From Eutrophobius sp051275005 (lineage in GTDB: Bacteria; Pseudomonadota; Gammaproteobacteria; Eutrophobiales; Eutrophobiaceae), in NCBI GenBank assembly GCA_051275005.1, contig JBNMOP010000045.1, forward strand, positions 1 to 20,856: DNA of 20,856 nt. The letters run 5' to 3'. Position numbers and translations under genes: made by a program. Shown in pieces: positions 1 to 7,171 of the stretch (its first letter is position 1; each line of letters begins with the position of its first letter). The notes under the pieces are model-generated. The model saw only the letters and a program-made list of their open reading frames with translations. It searched no databases and was not told where the DNA came from.

Positions 1-204
1 ACCTATGCCAATGCGCAATCGATGTTGGCAGAGGACTATATCGGTTCATTGGAGGTCGGTAAGTTTGCTGATTTTGCCGTTATGGAAAATAACTACCTGG
101 AACAACTGGAATCTGAGTTAGAGAACAATAAGAACCTGATTACAGTTGTGGGTGGAGAAGTTATATACAAAGACCCCGCTGCACCATGGACGGTATTAAA
201 TTAA
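1..204 (+). CDS. Amidohydrolase family protein, C-terminal end (partial)
   Basis: The reading frame is open from the first base of the window to a TAA at 202-204, so this is the last 67 residues of a gene that starts upstream. The segment around residues 16-30 (GSLEVGKFADFAVME) followed by VVGGEVIYKD is the typical end of metal-dependent amidohydrolases, where the chain returns to the small beta-sandwich domain. The pattern fits the amidohydrolase 3 (YtcJ-like) branch best. These enzymes hydrolyse amide or related C-N bonds, but the catalytic metal ligands lie in the missing part, so neither substrate nor location can be given. The gene ends 282 nt before the next start and a strong hairpin lies between, so it is probably a separate transcription unit. 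Family is fairly sure, subfamily is not. Confidence 0.75.
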   Translation, partial: TYANAQSMLAEDYIGSLEVGKFADFAVMENNYLEQLESELENNKNLITVVGGEVIYKDPAAPWTVLN

Positions 205-227
205 GGTAAAAGAATAATTCTGATAAC

Positions 228-262
228 GGGCATATCACCTGATCTGCTCAGGTGATATGCCC
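228..262. terminator. Perfect 15-bp inverted repeat, terminator-like hairpin
   Basis: GGGCATATCACCTGA (228-242) is followed by the 5-nt loop TCTGC and then its exact reverse complement (248-262). It starts 24 nt after the amidohydrolase stop codon. A stem this long would halt or protect transcripts, and the position suits a terminator for the gene upstream. It lacks the usual T-run on either side (CTAATTGTG follows), so intrinsic termination is not certain; mRNA 3'-end stabilisation or a protein-binding palindrome are alternatives. Confidence 0.55.
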
Positions 263-413
263 CTAATTGTGACGGATTATTATGATCAGGTATGTAAGGC
301 TGGACCGCGTATATAAGTAGAATTATCAGACTGGCTAATTTATCCAAAAAAGAACAGGAAGTTTATTCACTACACTTAACATGAGTTAGTAGTACAACCT
401 CTGTAATACATCC

Positions 414-451
414 CATATAATCACATGATTCAGCTCATATAATCTATGAGC
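414..451 (+). promoter_or_regulatory. Candidate promoter/operator region upstream of the MxaA/K-VWA operon
   Basis: Two exact TATAAT hexamers lie at 416-421 and 438-443, inside a repeated CATATAATC 22 bp apart. The second one sits in a perfect dyad, GCTCATA (433-439), 5-nt centre, TATGAGC (445-451). They lie about 45-70 nt before the GTG start of the first operon gene, a sensible place for a promoter. I see no convincing -35 box at 16-18 bp from either hexamer, so sigma-70 use is uncertain; the dyad could bind a regulator. The rest of 205-486 shows no gene. Confidence 0.35.
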
Positions 452-474
452 ATAGATAAACTAATTCATTACCC

Positions 475-480
475 AGGGGG
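475..480 (+). promoter_or_regulatory. Ribosome binding site AGGGGG for the GTG start at 487
   Basis: AGGGGG ends 6 nt before GTG at 487-489. This is a strong purine-rich site at ideal spacing and decides the use of a non-ATG start here. Confidence 0.6.
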
Positions 481-486
481 GACAAC

Positions 487-2205
487 GTGACGGATATCAG
501 GCGGTTAATAAAAAACCGATTTGTACTCGGTACAATTATCTCCGCAATGGTTCTGGTTCTTTTTGCCTTGTTAGTAACTGGATTATCAATTACTGGTAAA
601 CCAGATCGACTCTTTCCGTTTATTGGTTCGTCATATGAAGGTCTAGCGGATGGTGAAAAAATTAAAGGTTGGGCCAATTTCGATAAAGACAGTTATTTAA
701 TTGGCGAGATTGCCAGGTATACGGTCCGTTTACACTGGGATAGTGCTAAATTAACCCCAGACATCGAGACCTTTAAGAATGGAATTGGATTTTTTCCATT
801 TAACCGCCGGGAAATATTTGAGCAGCAGAGTGTAGTTGAGAGGAACATTCATGAATACATCCTTGAAATCACATTACAGGCTGTGGATGTTGAACTAACC
901 AGTAGTTATACCCTGGCACCACCAACTGTTTATTTCACTTCAACTGATAATGGCGAAGATGGACTTCAGTCGTACAGAATTGTCGCACCCGAGGTGCATA
1001 TCGGTAGTTACTACCCCCCTGACGTATCAAAAATTTTCCTCCAGGAAATCAAGGGGGAAATTGATGACCCCATTTTCTTGCGGCAGGGGATAATGTTTTT
1101 TCTGGGTTGTTTATTGTTGCTATTGGCCACAATAATGATTTGGTATTTTGGAAGAGTTCGTCAGTTAGAATCCCTGTCGCAAGCGGAGAAATTATGGCGG
1201 GAGTTCCATAGAATAAATAAAGAATCTATGGATAATCGAGACTACCTGGTGCGGTGCGAATTGATTTTTACAAACCTGTTAATGTCACGCATAGAAATGA
1301 GTCCGGTTAATTTTTGGTCAGGAAAGGAACCGGAAGATGCGCACTGGAAATATACCGTAAACCAGGCCAGAGAGATATTCTATAAATCTTACTTGCTCGA
1401 CCAACCAGAGAGTACTGTCGTCACCGAAATTGATAATTTATTGAATCAACTGTTTTCACAACTAGTTGAGGAAGACCAGTTAAAAATCGAACAAGTTCCA
1501 CTATTATCTACACGCCTGTTGCGACAACCAGCAATGCTTTCTGTCAGTGCTGTCCTGGTCATATTCTCGTTGTTGATCTTTATTTTGGCGACCCAACCTT
1601 TAGTATGGAGCTCTGGTGACATTGTTGAATACAATCGCACTATGCAATTATTACAGAGTGATGAGGCAGTAGAAAACAAGTATGAACAAATTTTAAATCT
1701 GGTAGAACGGGTTGACGATGAGAAAATAAAGGCTGCGGCCTTGTTTAATGCGGGGACATTTGCAACCACCCCGGAATTGACTGGTCAGGATAAATATCAA
1801 CAGCTTGCCTTGTTGGAAGTTATGTTTCAGGAACAAAAAGTTTTTCTTGATGCGTTACTGCATTCCATGAATATGGAAGACCCATTCCTGATGATCGCAA
1901 TAATTCGTGATGGTATTCGATTCTTGACTCAAGGTCAGGCAGCATTAAAGGCCGCGGTACGCATTGCACCGGATGATGAAGCTATACGTAGAAATCTTGA
2001 ACTCATACAGAAACGAAGACAAGCCTACGCAGAAACTATCCAGGAATTATTGCAGGGTGGTGAAGATACATCAGCTATGGGGGAACTCCAGCGTCAGAGT
2101 TTAATGGATCTTGAACAGTTCATGCAGATGGAAATGCCAGAAGAATTTGCTGAGTTAGAAGAAGGGAAGGACGACAAGGATTACTTTATCCTTGAAGGTT
2201 TTTAA
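487..2205 (+). CDS. MxaA/MxaK-like membrane protein, apparent fusion, in a VWA operon
   Basis: Predicted 572-aa inner-membrane protein. Visible parts in order: N-terminal membrane segment (about 14-34), a periplasmic beta-rich domain (about 50-185) of the kind found in MxaA and BatD proteins, a second membrane segment (198-221), a cytoplasmic helical part (225-345), a third membrane segment (350-368), and a helical TPR-like end (about 380-520) with ALFNAGTFA and PDDEAIRRNLEL, which resemble repeats in MxaK and Bat proteins. The last 50 residues are very acidic. In methylotroph mxa clusters MxaA and MxaK are separate proteins needed, with MxaC and MxaL, for metal insertion into methanol dehydrogenase. 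Here both halves seem joined. The GTG start is backed by a strong ribosome site. The next gene begins 8 nt downstream. Homology is by overall architecture and short motifs only; function in this organism is inferred. Confidence 0.6.
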   Translation: MTDIRRLIKNRFVLGTIISAMVLVLFALLVTGLSITGKPDRLFPFIGSSYEGLADGEKIKGWANFDKDSYLIGEIARYTVRLHWDSAKLTPDIETFKNGIGFFPFNRREIFEQQSVVERNIHEYILEITLQAVDVELTSSYTLAPPTVYFTSTDNGEDGLQSYRIVAPEVHIGSYYPPDVSKIFLQEIKGEIDDPIFLRQGIMFFLGCLLLLLATIMIWYFGRVRQLESLSQAEKLWREFHRINKESMDNRDYLVRCELIFTNLLMSRIEMSPVNFWSGKEPEDAHWKYTVNQAREIFYKSYLLDQPESTVVTEIDNLLNQLFSQLVEEDQLKIEQVPLLSTRLLRQPAMLSVSAVLVIFSLLIFILATQPLVWSSGDIVEYNRTMQLLQSDEAVENKYEQILNLVERVDDEKIKAAALFNAGTFATTPELTGQDKYQQLALLEVMFQEQKVFLDALLHSMNMEDPFLMIAIIRDGIRFLTQGQAALKAAVRIAPDDEAIRRNLELIQKRRQAYAETIQELLQGGEDTSAMGELQRQSLMDLEQFMQMEMPEEFAELEEGKDDKDYFILEGF

Positions 2206-2213
2206 AAAAAATC

Positions 2214-3290
2214 ATGAATTTTCTTGATGATATAGTTGGATCATTCAGTTTTAATTCTGCGCTGCTTTTTTTTGTAATCACCCCCCCACTTTTGCTCCTG
2301 CTGTGGGAACTTAATCTCAAGCGCAAACGCGTAAGCGTTGCCCTGACGGATCTCGAATATCTGCGAGACAGTAACTGTATGACGGGTAAGTATCGTCATC
2401 TGCTGCGGGTTTTTTTATTGGGAATTATCACATTAACGCTTGGGATTATCTGGGCGGGTCCAATACTTCATACAACAAACCCACTATTTTTAAATGGTGA
2501 GCAGTCATTACAGAAAAATATGATAGTCGCTATTGATATTTCACGTTCAATGGGTCAGCCACTGAAGATACCCGATAAAGAAGAACGTTTTGCAAATTAT
2601 GGAAATTCAAGGGTAACGGATGATGAGGCGGAGATAAAACAATCCCGATATGAATCCGCAAGGCAGACTTTATATAATTTTGTAGACCGATTTAAAGGCG
2701 CAAGAATTGGTCTGATTTTATTTAGTACCGAGCCGTTTCTGGCACGTTGGCCAACAAAAGAAACTGAACAGAGGTTTATTGAAGTCATGGAGGAAAGGCT
2801 TGGGCAGGGAGAACGTTCACAGCTACAGCGATTTTCATCATTAACCAATATTGATGAGGCGTTGAGCATGACCCGGGAGGTTTTTTCCAGACAGATAGGC
2901 GTAGAAGGTGGTGCGGTTATCCTAATCTCCGATGCTGAAGATGAACTCGAAAACATGGGACTGGCGATTAGATTACTCAGGGCCAAAGGAATAAGGCTAT
3001 ATACCATTGGCGTTGGTATATCCGAGATAATAGTTGAAAAACTATCAGAGGAATTTGCCGGGGACCCCGGATTCAGGATATTTCATGTAGAGTCAGATGA
3101 GGAGATGCAGGAGGCCTATGATCTGGTTTCAGCATTGGAAGAATCTCCCCGCTATGCCAGTGAAGAGCAGGAATATATTACTGATATGAGGTGGTTGGTT
3201 GCCATATTCCTGGTAATTCTCAGTGCAATAATCATCTGGTTAGCTGAGACAATTTTTCATCAATCCTGGATTGTTAACCAGGATCGTTAA
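2214..3290 (+). CDS. VWA-domain membrane protein (MxaC/BatA-like)
   Basis: A 358-aa protein with two N-terminal membrane segments (about 14-31 and 62-84), a von Willebrand factor A domain (about 102-305) and a C-terminal membrane segment (about 325-347). The metal-ion-dependent adhesion site is complete: D108-I-S110-R-S112, T211 in SLTNIDEAL and D240 in LISDAEDE. VWA proteins of this layout work with MoxR-type AAA ATPases in maturation or metal loading of periplasmic enzymes, or in stress tolerance (Bat operons). It lies 8 nt after the MxaA/K-like gene and 17 nt before a second VWA gene, as MxaC and MxaL flank MxaK in methylotroph clusters. The ATG lacks a close Shine-Dalgarno; a GAAGG 15 nt upstream is too far to be convincing, and translation may be coupled to the gene before. 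No MoxR partner is visible here. Confidence 0.85.
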   Translation: MNFLDDIVGSFSFNSALLFFVITPPLLLLLWELNLKRKRVSVALTDLEYLRDSNCMTGKYRHLLRVFLLGIITLTLGIIWAGPILHTTNPLFLNGEQSLQKNMIVAIDISRSMGQPLKIPDKEERFANYGNSRVTDDEAEIKQSRYESARQTLYNFVDRFKGARIGLILFSTEPFLARWPTKETEQRFIEVMEERLGQGERSQLQRFSSLTNIDEALSMTREVFSRQIGVEGGAVILISDAEDELENMGLAIRLLRAKGIRLYTIGVGISEIIVEKLSEEFAGDPGFRIFHVESDEEMQEAYDLVSALEESPRYASEEQEYITDMRWLVAIFLVILSAIIIWLAETIFHQSWIVNQDR

Positions 3291-3307
3291 GCAGATGTTG
3301 AAGCCGA

Positions 3308-4315
3308 ATGTTATTTGAGTTTTCACAAGCATTATGGCTGTTTTTAATTCTGCTCCCAATTTTCTGGATATTAAAACGTAGCGAAAAAAGAACCTTAGGT
3401 GTTGCGGCGATTTATAAAGGAGTGCCACCGGAGTCCTGGCACTTTAACCTCAAACTGGTCCTGATAATGATATTTATTAGTTCATTAATATTTATTGCTG
3501 CCAGACCCTATGCCGAATCGACGAAGACCGGCAACTATCTGTTTCTGATAGACGTATCCAGAAGTATGGATGCACGCCATACTTGCGGCGATCTGACATT
3601 TTTAAATCGTTCAAAAAATATCATGCGTGAAGTTTTGAGTGAAATTCCAGAAGCCAGGTTTGGTATTGTAGTGTTTGATCGATTTGCCTTCCCAATTACC
3701 CAGATGACAAATAATTTTGATTATTTGAATGAGGTCATTGATAAAGCCATACATATTGGTATGACGTTTGAGGCAACCAAAACAGAATTGGCAAATGCCC
3801 TGCGTGTGATTGCCGAAAAAAAGACGAAACTACCAGATATATATGGCAATGTTAAAAAATTAATTCTTATCAGTGACGGCTTCGTCAGCGGTGACTATAG
3901 GCGGAGATTTTCCGAACCTTTATCACTACTGCGAAATGTAGGTGTGGAAGTAATGGTGGTAGGGATTGGTAATCCGGGAGAAACCCCGATAATGAGCACC
4001 GAACGAAATCAATGCGTTAATGAAAATATAGAAATGGATGGGGAAACAGTATTGATTCAGATGCGGGATGATGTCCTGAAATTTATTGCCGCTGAGACTA
4101 AGGGTCAGTTTTTTGCAGAGACCAATACAGAAGGTTTGATTCAACAGTTAAGGTTAGGTTTGGATATTGTCGATACAGAGAATGATAATAGTCTTGCCAG
4201 ACATCGTAACGATATCACCTCAATATTTTTAATAATGGCATCGTTGTCGTTATTTGGGTTGATTGCCCTGGGCGCTAACTTAAGGAAAAAGTATAAAAAT
4301 AATAAATTAAATTAG
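3308..4315 (+). CDS. VWA-domain membrane protein (MxaL/BatB-like)
   Basis: A 335-aa protein with membrane segments near 7-22 and 48-65, a VWA domain (about 75-280), and a C-terminal membrane segment (about 302-324) ending in a lysine-rich tail. The MIDAS motif is intact: D82-V-S84-R-S86, T159 in TELANAL and D190 in LISDG. It is the third gene of the operon, 17 nt after the other VWA gene, with GAAG 4 nt before the ATG. The two VWA proteins differ strongly in sequence, so they are likely a heteromeric pair like MxaC/MxaL, not a recent duplicate. The gene ends 23 nt before the convergent cupredoxin gene, with no clear terminator hairpin between them. Confidence 0.85.
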   Translation: MLFEFSQALWLFLILLPIFWILKRSEKRTLGVAAIYKGVPPESWHFNLKLVLIMIFISSLIFIAARPYAESTKTGNYLFLIDVSRSMDARHTCGDLTFLNRSKNIMREVLSEIPEARFGIVVFDRFAFPITQMTNNFDYLNEVIDKAIHIGMTFEATKTELANALRVIAEKKTKLPDIYGNVKKLILISDGFVSGDYRRRFSEPLSLLRNVGVEVMVVGIGNPGETPIMSTERNQCVNENIEMDGETVLIQMRDDVLKFIAAETKGQFFAETNTEGLIQQLRLGLDIVDTENDNSLARHRNDITSIFLIMASLSLFGLIALGANLRKKYKNNKLN

Positions 4316-4338
4316 ATTCACACAACCTGGAAATCTAT

Positions 4339-4767
4339 TTATAATTTAACGGTAAATTTCCCTCGTTCTTTGGGATGCAGGCTACATTGGTAAGGAAACA
4401 CACCAAAGCTGTGAATCTCCAGCCCCCATCGCTCTTCAGCTTTAATCACTGGGGATGTATAGGCAAAATCCATTTTGTTTTCCATATCTGGGATAAAAAC
4501 CAGTCGGTGGTTTGTACTATCCTTGTTCTCAAATATGATTGGCTGATAGACACTTACAAGGACATCAGTTTCATGAATTTTATTGTTTTCGATGCTGATT
4601 TCTACGATGTCCGTGAAGAACTGCTTTTTCTGGTACATGATCCAACTGAATATACCCAGGTCCATAATAGGGTCACCGTCAGTAGCATTGACATGATTGA
4701 TATTTGATAAAGTTGCAGAGATCAACACTATTGCGAGTGTGTTAATAATTTTATTTTTATGTCTCAT
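4339..4767 (-). CDS. Periplasmic cupredoxin-like protein with altered copper site
   Basis: Predicted 142 aa from the ATG at 4767, which has GAGG 6 nt upstream on the minus strand; an ATG at 4779 would add four residues with a poorer site. A basic n-region and hydrophobic stretch end near VNA, giving a signal peptide and a mature chain starting TDGDP. The C-terminal part has a cupredoxin pattern: H87 in TNHRL, then C128-S-L-H131-P-K-E-R-G-K-F-T-V. In blue copper proteins with the C-x2-H-P-x-M arrangement, the residue three after the His is the axial Met; here it is Glu134. The protein may therefore bind copper with altered redox properties, or bind another metal. It lies between a VWA operon and a CopD fusion, which supports a copper or electron-transfer role. 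The exact partner is unknown. Confidence 0.7.
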   Translation of the reverse strand: MRHKNKIINTLAIVLISATLSNINHVNATDGDPIMDLGIFSWIMYQKKQFFTDIVEISIENNKIHETDVLVSVYQPIIFENKDSTNHRLVFIPDMENKMDFAYTSPVIKAEERWGLEIHSFGVFPYQCSLHPKERGKFTVKL

Positions 4768-4773
4768 CGAAAA

Positions 4774-4778
4774 CCTCA
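4774..4778 (-). promoter_or_regulatory. Ribosome binding site TGAGG deciding the cupredoxin start
   Basis: On the minus strand TGAGG is followed by 6 nt and then ATG at 4767-4765. The ATG at 4779 overlaps this site and has only a poor GGA upstream, so the shorter protein is preferred. Confidence 0.5.
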
Positions 4779-4912
4779 TAGTCCAGGTCTATCCCCTCTA
4801 ATATATTAACTCTAAATCCGGTAACTTAATCAATACTTCCAGTCTATCATCACCATATGGTCGTTACTACATGTAGCTAGAAAACCTTGAATTACTGTAA
4901 GATATGATAATT

Positions 4913-5185
4913 ATGAGTGAGACATTCAAAAAATTAACCTACCTCGTCCTTTTACTTGGACTATTAACAATCCATCAGGTTCATGCCATTGATGGTGATT
5001 ATTCAAATCCTTATGCAAGTAGTCCTGGTGAGGCCCAGGGAAATATGCCGACTGTGTGGGATGGTATAACAAGTTATGGTGGTAAAACCAAGGAGCTTCC
5101 ATTAATGACAGTGGTGGGAGGAGTTTTCCTGTTTTTTGGAATCGGTACGTGTGGGTATTGTTTTGTACGGCAACGGAGGCAGTAA
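4913..5185 (+). CDS. Small secreted/anchored membrane protein of unknown function
   Basis: A 90-aa protein from the ATG at 4913; an in-frame ATG at 4904 would add three residues but leaves only one base after the nearest AAGA. I do not recognise a family. Visible: a signal peptide ending near QVHA, a short extracytoplasmic segment of about 40 residues starting IDGDY and rich in Gly, Ser and Pro, one membrane helix (about 63-85), and a basic end RQRRQ on the cytoplasmic side. The helix ends in GTCGYCF, a C-x2-C pair that could bind metal or form a disulfide. The mature start AIDGD resembles ATDGD of the divergent cupredoxin 124-146 nt away. The gene has its own upstream region and a 159-nt gap before the CopD fusion. 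Codon pattern and signal peptide make it a likely real gene. Confidence 0.65.
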   Translation: MSETFKKLTYLVLLLGLLTIHQVHAIDGDYSNPYASSPGEAQGNMPTVWDGITSYGGKTKELPLMTVVGGVFLFFGIGTCGYCFVRQRRQ

Positions 5186-5274
5186 ATTTACCTTTACAGG
5201 CGGATAAAATTACAGCTTTACGTTTAGGGTGAATGTTGCATATTTTATCTACTTTATAACATCGTCTTGATTTA

Positions 5275-5292
5275 ATGAACTGGCAGGTTCAT
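5275..5292. promoter_or_regulatory. Small dyad, possible operator before the CopD fusion gene
   Basis: ATGAAC (5275-5280), a 6-nt centre TGGCAG, then GTTCAT (5287-5292) form a perfect dyad, 52 nt upstream of the ATG at 5345. Its size and place fit a repressor or activator half-site pair, but 6-bp arms arise by chance easily. The rest of 5186-5344 is AT-rich and holds no gene; no confident promoter boxes were found. Confidence 0.2.
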
Positions 5293-5344
5293 AGCATACT
5301 TTATCAACTTTTTTTAATCGATAATAAATATTATTTATACTCAC

Positions 5345-7087
5345 ATGATTATTAATGCCATTGAGTTAACCGGCTTGCTCTTATTAATAGGCGGACCACT
5401 TTATTTTATCCTGGTGTGCCAGCCAGACGACGATACCGCCCTGGTTGAATTGCTTCATCGGTACATAGGTAGATTAACTATTTTATCAGGAGGCTTATAT
5501 CTATTATCTTTCTTGATTACAGAATTCACAGTTTTCCTTGAATCGCATCTGCTGAAATTATCGATAGAGTATCTAAATTTAATTTTTGTTCCCGTTTTTA
5601 TTAATTGTTTTATAAAGCTAATCTATTTGCGTAAGCCTTTCTTTTACGGTTGCGTGAGTGTGTCTGGATTAGCAATATTGATCATTCATTCCTCGACTTC
5701 GTATGCTGCTGCGCAAGCAGGTCTTTTCCTTGCTGCAAGTAATGTCATCCACCTGATTGTCGCTGCTATCTGGGGAGGAGGACTCATAACTTTTGCATAC
5801 CTGCTTTGGATACTGCTGAAAAAAAAACCGGAGGAATATTGGCAAACATTAAGCCGATTAGGGAAACGTTTTTCTATTATAGCGATAATATCTTTCTTTA
5901 TTATTCTTGTTAGCGGTGCAATCCTGACGGTTAGCAATGTTCATAGTATGGCGGCTGTTGATGGCACACTTTATGGATCTGTTCTAAAAACTAAAATTGT
6001 GTTGGTAATATTACTGTTGCTTATGTTCATTTTTGACATACTTAAAACCCGGTCAGGTTTTAATAAATTGTTAGATTTAAACGCAGAGCAGGCCAATATT
6101 TTTTATGGTCAGCTGAGAACGTTGGTTACATTGATGTCGGTGACAATCTTTTCTGTAATTGTAGCTACGGGAATTATGACTACATTTTTGCCGCCCGATA
6201 CTGCTCCCTTTCTAACGTCACAGACCTGGATTTTTGACGCAGGGGATTATCCTGTGTCGATTGAAATGCAGCCGGTAGCGGGTAGTTCAAACGACATTCG
6301 TTTTGAGTTGTTTGTTCCGGATGTAACAATGGAACCATCTGGGATGTTGGTCAATTTTAATTTATATATTCCAGGAACTTCTGTTGGCCTCATGGAGGCT
6401 GAGGCCATACAGGTGAGTCAAAACAGTTTCCAGGGGGAGGCTACATTTCCAATGCCTGGTAACTGGAGATTAGAGTTAGAATTAAATCAGCGGGGCGGAG
6501 AACTAATAACCGGATCTTATGATTTTGAGATACCCTCTTTGCCACTGGTTAAGGATCTTAGAACCTATCTTAGTTACGCATCAATTTTTTATAGCTCAGC
6601 TAACATAATTACCTTCTTTGTTGGGGTATTTTTGTTAATTATCTATGGCTGGATGACATGGCGTAGTCATTCAGGGCAGTTTCCTGCATGGATATTCATA
6701 GCCGGACTGGTGGGAATATTGACAGGATTGTATCTAGTTATGTCTGTGTCCTTGGTCAAGACTTATCCTTCAACCTATTGGAACAACCCACAATCCTACA
6801 CCTCAATGTCTGTCATTGCAGGAGAGGCCAGTTATATGGAATATTGTGCAGAATGTCATGGTCAGGCAGGTCGGGGTGATGGCACATGGGCTATAGAAAA
6901 TCGTGGGTTTATTCCTGCCTTATCTTCACCTCATATGGATATACATACTGATGGGGAAATCTACTGGTGGATTACCTATGGCATTCCCTCGCTAGCAATG
7001 CCACCACTCGAGCAGGAATTATCAGTGGATAAACGTTGGCAAATTATTAACTACATTCGTAGTTTGCGACATGGTATTCCTCAATAA
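5345..7087 (+). CDS. CopD-type copper membrane protein fused to YtkA-like and cytochrome c domains
   Basis: Predicted 580 aa. Residues 1-282 hold about eight membrane segments with the CopD hallmark H136-LIVAAIW143-GGG and a following LYGSVLKTK segment. Residues about 300-398 form a periplasmic beta domain with PMPGNWRLEL (369-378), like YtkA/FixH-type domains. Two more membrane segments (about 415-436 and 448-470) lead to a periplasmic class I cytochrome c: C501-A-E-C504-H505 for haem attachment and M552 in AMPP as likely axial ligand. CopD and YtkA domains are joined in Bacillus YcnJ, a copper importer; an added cytochrome c is unusual and suggests copper transfer tied to electron flow, or an electron-transfer membrane protein. 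No CopC domain is fused. The ATG has no clear ribosome site. The first receptor gene follows 84 nt later without a clear terminator, so co-transcription is possible. Confidence 0.8.
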   Translation: MIINAIELTGLLLLIGGPLYFILVCQPDDDTALVELLHRYIGRLTILSGGLYLLSFLITEFTVFLESHLLKLSIEYLNLIFVPVFINCFIKLIYLRKPFFYGCVSVSGLAILIIHSSTSYAAAQAGLFLAASNVIHLIVAAIWGGGLITFAYLLWILLKKKPEEYWQTLSRLGKRFSIIAIISFFIILVSGAILTVSNVHSMAAVDGTLYGSVLKTKIVLVILLLLMFIFDILKTRSGFNKLLDLNAEQANIFYGQLRTLVTLMSVTIFSVIVATGIMTTFLPPDTAPFLTSQTWIFDAGDYPVSIEMQPVAGSSNDIRFELFVPDVTMEPSGMLVNFNLYIPGTSVGLMEAEAIQVSQNSFQGEATFPMPGNWRLELELNQRGGELITGSYDFEIPSLPLVKDLRTYLSYASIFYSSANIITFFVGVFLLIIYGWMTWRSHSGQFPAWIFIAGLVGILTGLYLVMSVSLVKTYPSTYWNNPQSYTSMSVIAGEASYMEYCAECHGQAGRGDGTWAIENRGFIPALSSPHMDIHTDGEIYWWITYGIPSLAMPPLEQELSVDKRWQIINYIRSLRHGIPQ

Positions 7088-7161
7088 TCAATATACGGTT
7101 ATAAATTAAAATTTATTTCAATATTGTTTATTCATATATCGGTTTTACAAGATTGTAAGTT

Positions 7162-7166
7162 AAGGA
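7162..7166 (+). promoter_or_regulatory. Ribosome binding site AAGGA for receptor P1
   Basis: AAGGA lies 5 nt before GTG at 7172. It decides this start over a TTG at 7124, which has no ribosome site and would put 16 extra residues before the signal peptide, and over an ATG at 7196 that would remove the basic n-region. Confidence 0.6.
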
Positions 7167-7171
7167 AAAAA

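Noticed and set aside
4375..4707. Plus-strand 110-aa frame opposite the cupredoxin
   Set aside because: It is antisense to a gene with signal peptide, metal-ligand pattern and ribosome site; the frame itself shows no recognisable domain.
7101..7116. ATAAATT/AATTTAT inverted repeat after the CopD fusion as terminator
   Set aside because: Only A-T pairs with a 2-nt centre and no T-run; too unstable to call.
7124..7171. TTG start at 7124 for receptor P1
   Set aside because: No ribosome site, and it would add 16 residues before the signal peptide; GTG 7172 has AAGGA at 5 nt.
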